64,000 nt of DNA from Salinilacustrithrix sp034522155 (GTDB taxonomy: Bacteria; Actinomycetota; Acidimicrobiia; Acidimicrobiales; Salinilacustritrichaceae): positions 62,001 to 126,000 of the forward strand of contig JAXHLP010000001.1 in NCBI GenBank assembly GCA_034522155.1, read 5' to 3'. A model generated the notes under the pieces. It was not told the DNA's origin. It was given only the letters and a program-made list of their open reading frames with translations, and did not search any database. A program made the position numbers and the translations under genes. Below are positions 63,814 to 64,000 of the stretch, piece after piece (positions within the stretch are counted from its first letter, which is position 1; each line of letters begins with the position of its first letter).

Positions 63814-64000
63814 GGTTCCTCCCGTCTGGAGTCCCTCGAACGCGACAAGGCAAAGAACCGGCGGCTCCCGACCCGCAGCGCCTCAAAGGAAGGACGGGCG
63901 AGAGCGGTGAGCGATGTTCCAGGCAGGCTTCTCCACGCGTGCAGGGCGACGACAGCGGCGGAAAGATAACCCGCGAGTGACCCGATTCCAGCACCGACGA
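63810..64000 (-). CDS. C-terminal end of a membrane protein, possibly a polysaccharide flippase
   Basis: The last ~62 codons of a gene entering from the right edge read GAGIGSLAGYLSAAVVALHAW (one hydrophobic helix), then a basic tail RSFEALRVG-like ending SRDSRREEP and TGA at 63810. It overlaps the glycosyltransferase start, so the two are in one operon. Flippase identity is a guess from context and the terminal helix plus basic tail. Confidence 0.45.
   Translation of the reverse strand, partial: VGAGIGSLAGYLSAAVVALHAWRSLPGTSLTALARPSFEALRVGSRRFFALSRSRDSRREEP

Noticed and set aside
59300..63900. Many short open frames on both strands near the right edge
   Set aside because: They are fragments of uvrC, the PQQ-type dehydrogenase, nadA and glycan genes broken by indels, or their shadows; none is listed as a separate gene.

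Overview
The window is very GC-rich, uses many GTG and TTG starts, has tightly overlapping gene ends and starts (ATGA/GTGA), and carries the actinobacterial order uvrC - rapZ - yvcK - gap - pgk - tpiA - (secG) - tRNA-Leu. Lipoproteins with acidic or Thr-rich linkers behind the lipobox, many acyl-CoA genes, two flavin monooxygenases and an Ehu-like compatible-solute transporter suggest an actinomycete outside the classical Streptomyces/Mycobacterium group. An Acidimicrobiia-like genome is my best inference; it is not proven by the sequence. No rRNA, CRISPR array, insertion sequence or phage gene was seen.

Region 1 (1-22.5 kb) is mainly acyl-CoA and lipid-type metabolism: a nitronate monooxygenase cut by the window edge, an SLC13-type anion transporter, an SDR, and a MarR regulator divergent from a two-gene cobalamin-dependent acyl-CoA mutase of the isobutyryl-CoA mutase type. 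Next come an acyl-CoA dehydrogenase with a serine hydrolase, a lipoprotein with a C-terminal cupredoxin domain, a plus-strand group (APH-fold kinase, SDR, two CitE-like lyases, DsbA-family oxidoreductase), and a DUF35/thiolase pair. Between the DsbA gene and the thiolase lies a possible nucleic-acid cassette: an S4 RNA-binding protein, a SNF2 helicase, a small basic protein and an Fpg/Nei glycosylase.

Region 2 (22.5-40 kb) holds a TauE/SafE transporter, an ehuBCDA-like ABC operon, a dual-specificity phosphatase, two flavin monooxygenases (one behind a perfect 22-bp palindrome), a methyltransferase, a pectinacetylesterase-like lipoprotein, a YggT-like membrane protein, a dienelactone hydrolase, a DoxX-like protein with a basic tail, an amine oxidase, a decayed HAD fragment and a secreted lipase.

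Region 3 (40-64 kb) is almost wholly minus-strand: tRNA-Leu(GAG), secG between two family-5 solute-binding proteins, an oppBCDF operon with its own binding protein, then tpiA, pgk, gap, yvcK and rapZ, and an inserted set of envelope-glycan genes before uvrC. After uvrC come a PQQ-type sugar dehydrogenase, nadA on the plus strand, and a glycan cluster that runs off the window. From about 54.9 kb onward, single-base indels become frequent and disrupt nearly every conserved gene. The products are recognisable in alternating frames, so this looks like declining consensus quality toward a contig end rather than real gene decay.

Promoter reading: several genes lack a Shine-Dalgarno site but have a -10-like hexamer 6-7 nt before the start codon, so leaderless transcription is probably common here. 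Both ABC operons carry a strong hairpin immediately after the binding-protein gene, a layout known to favour expression of the binding protein over the permeases.
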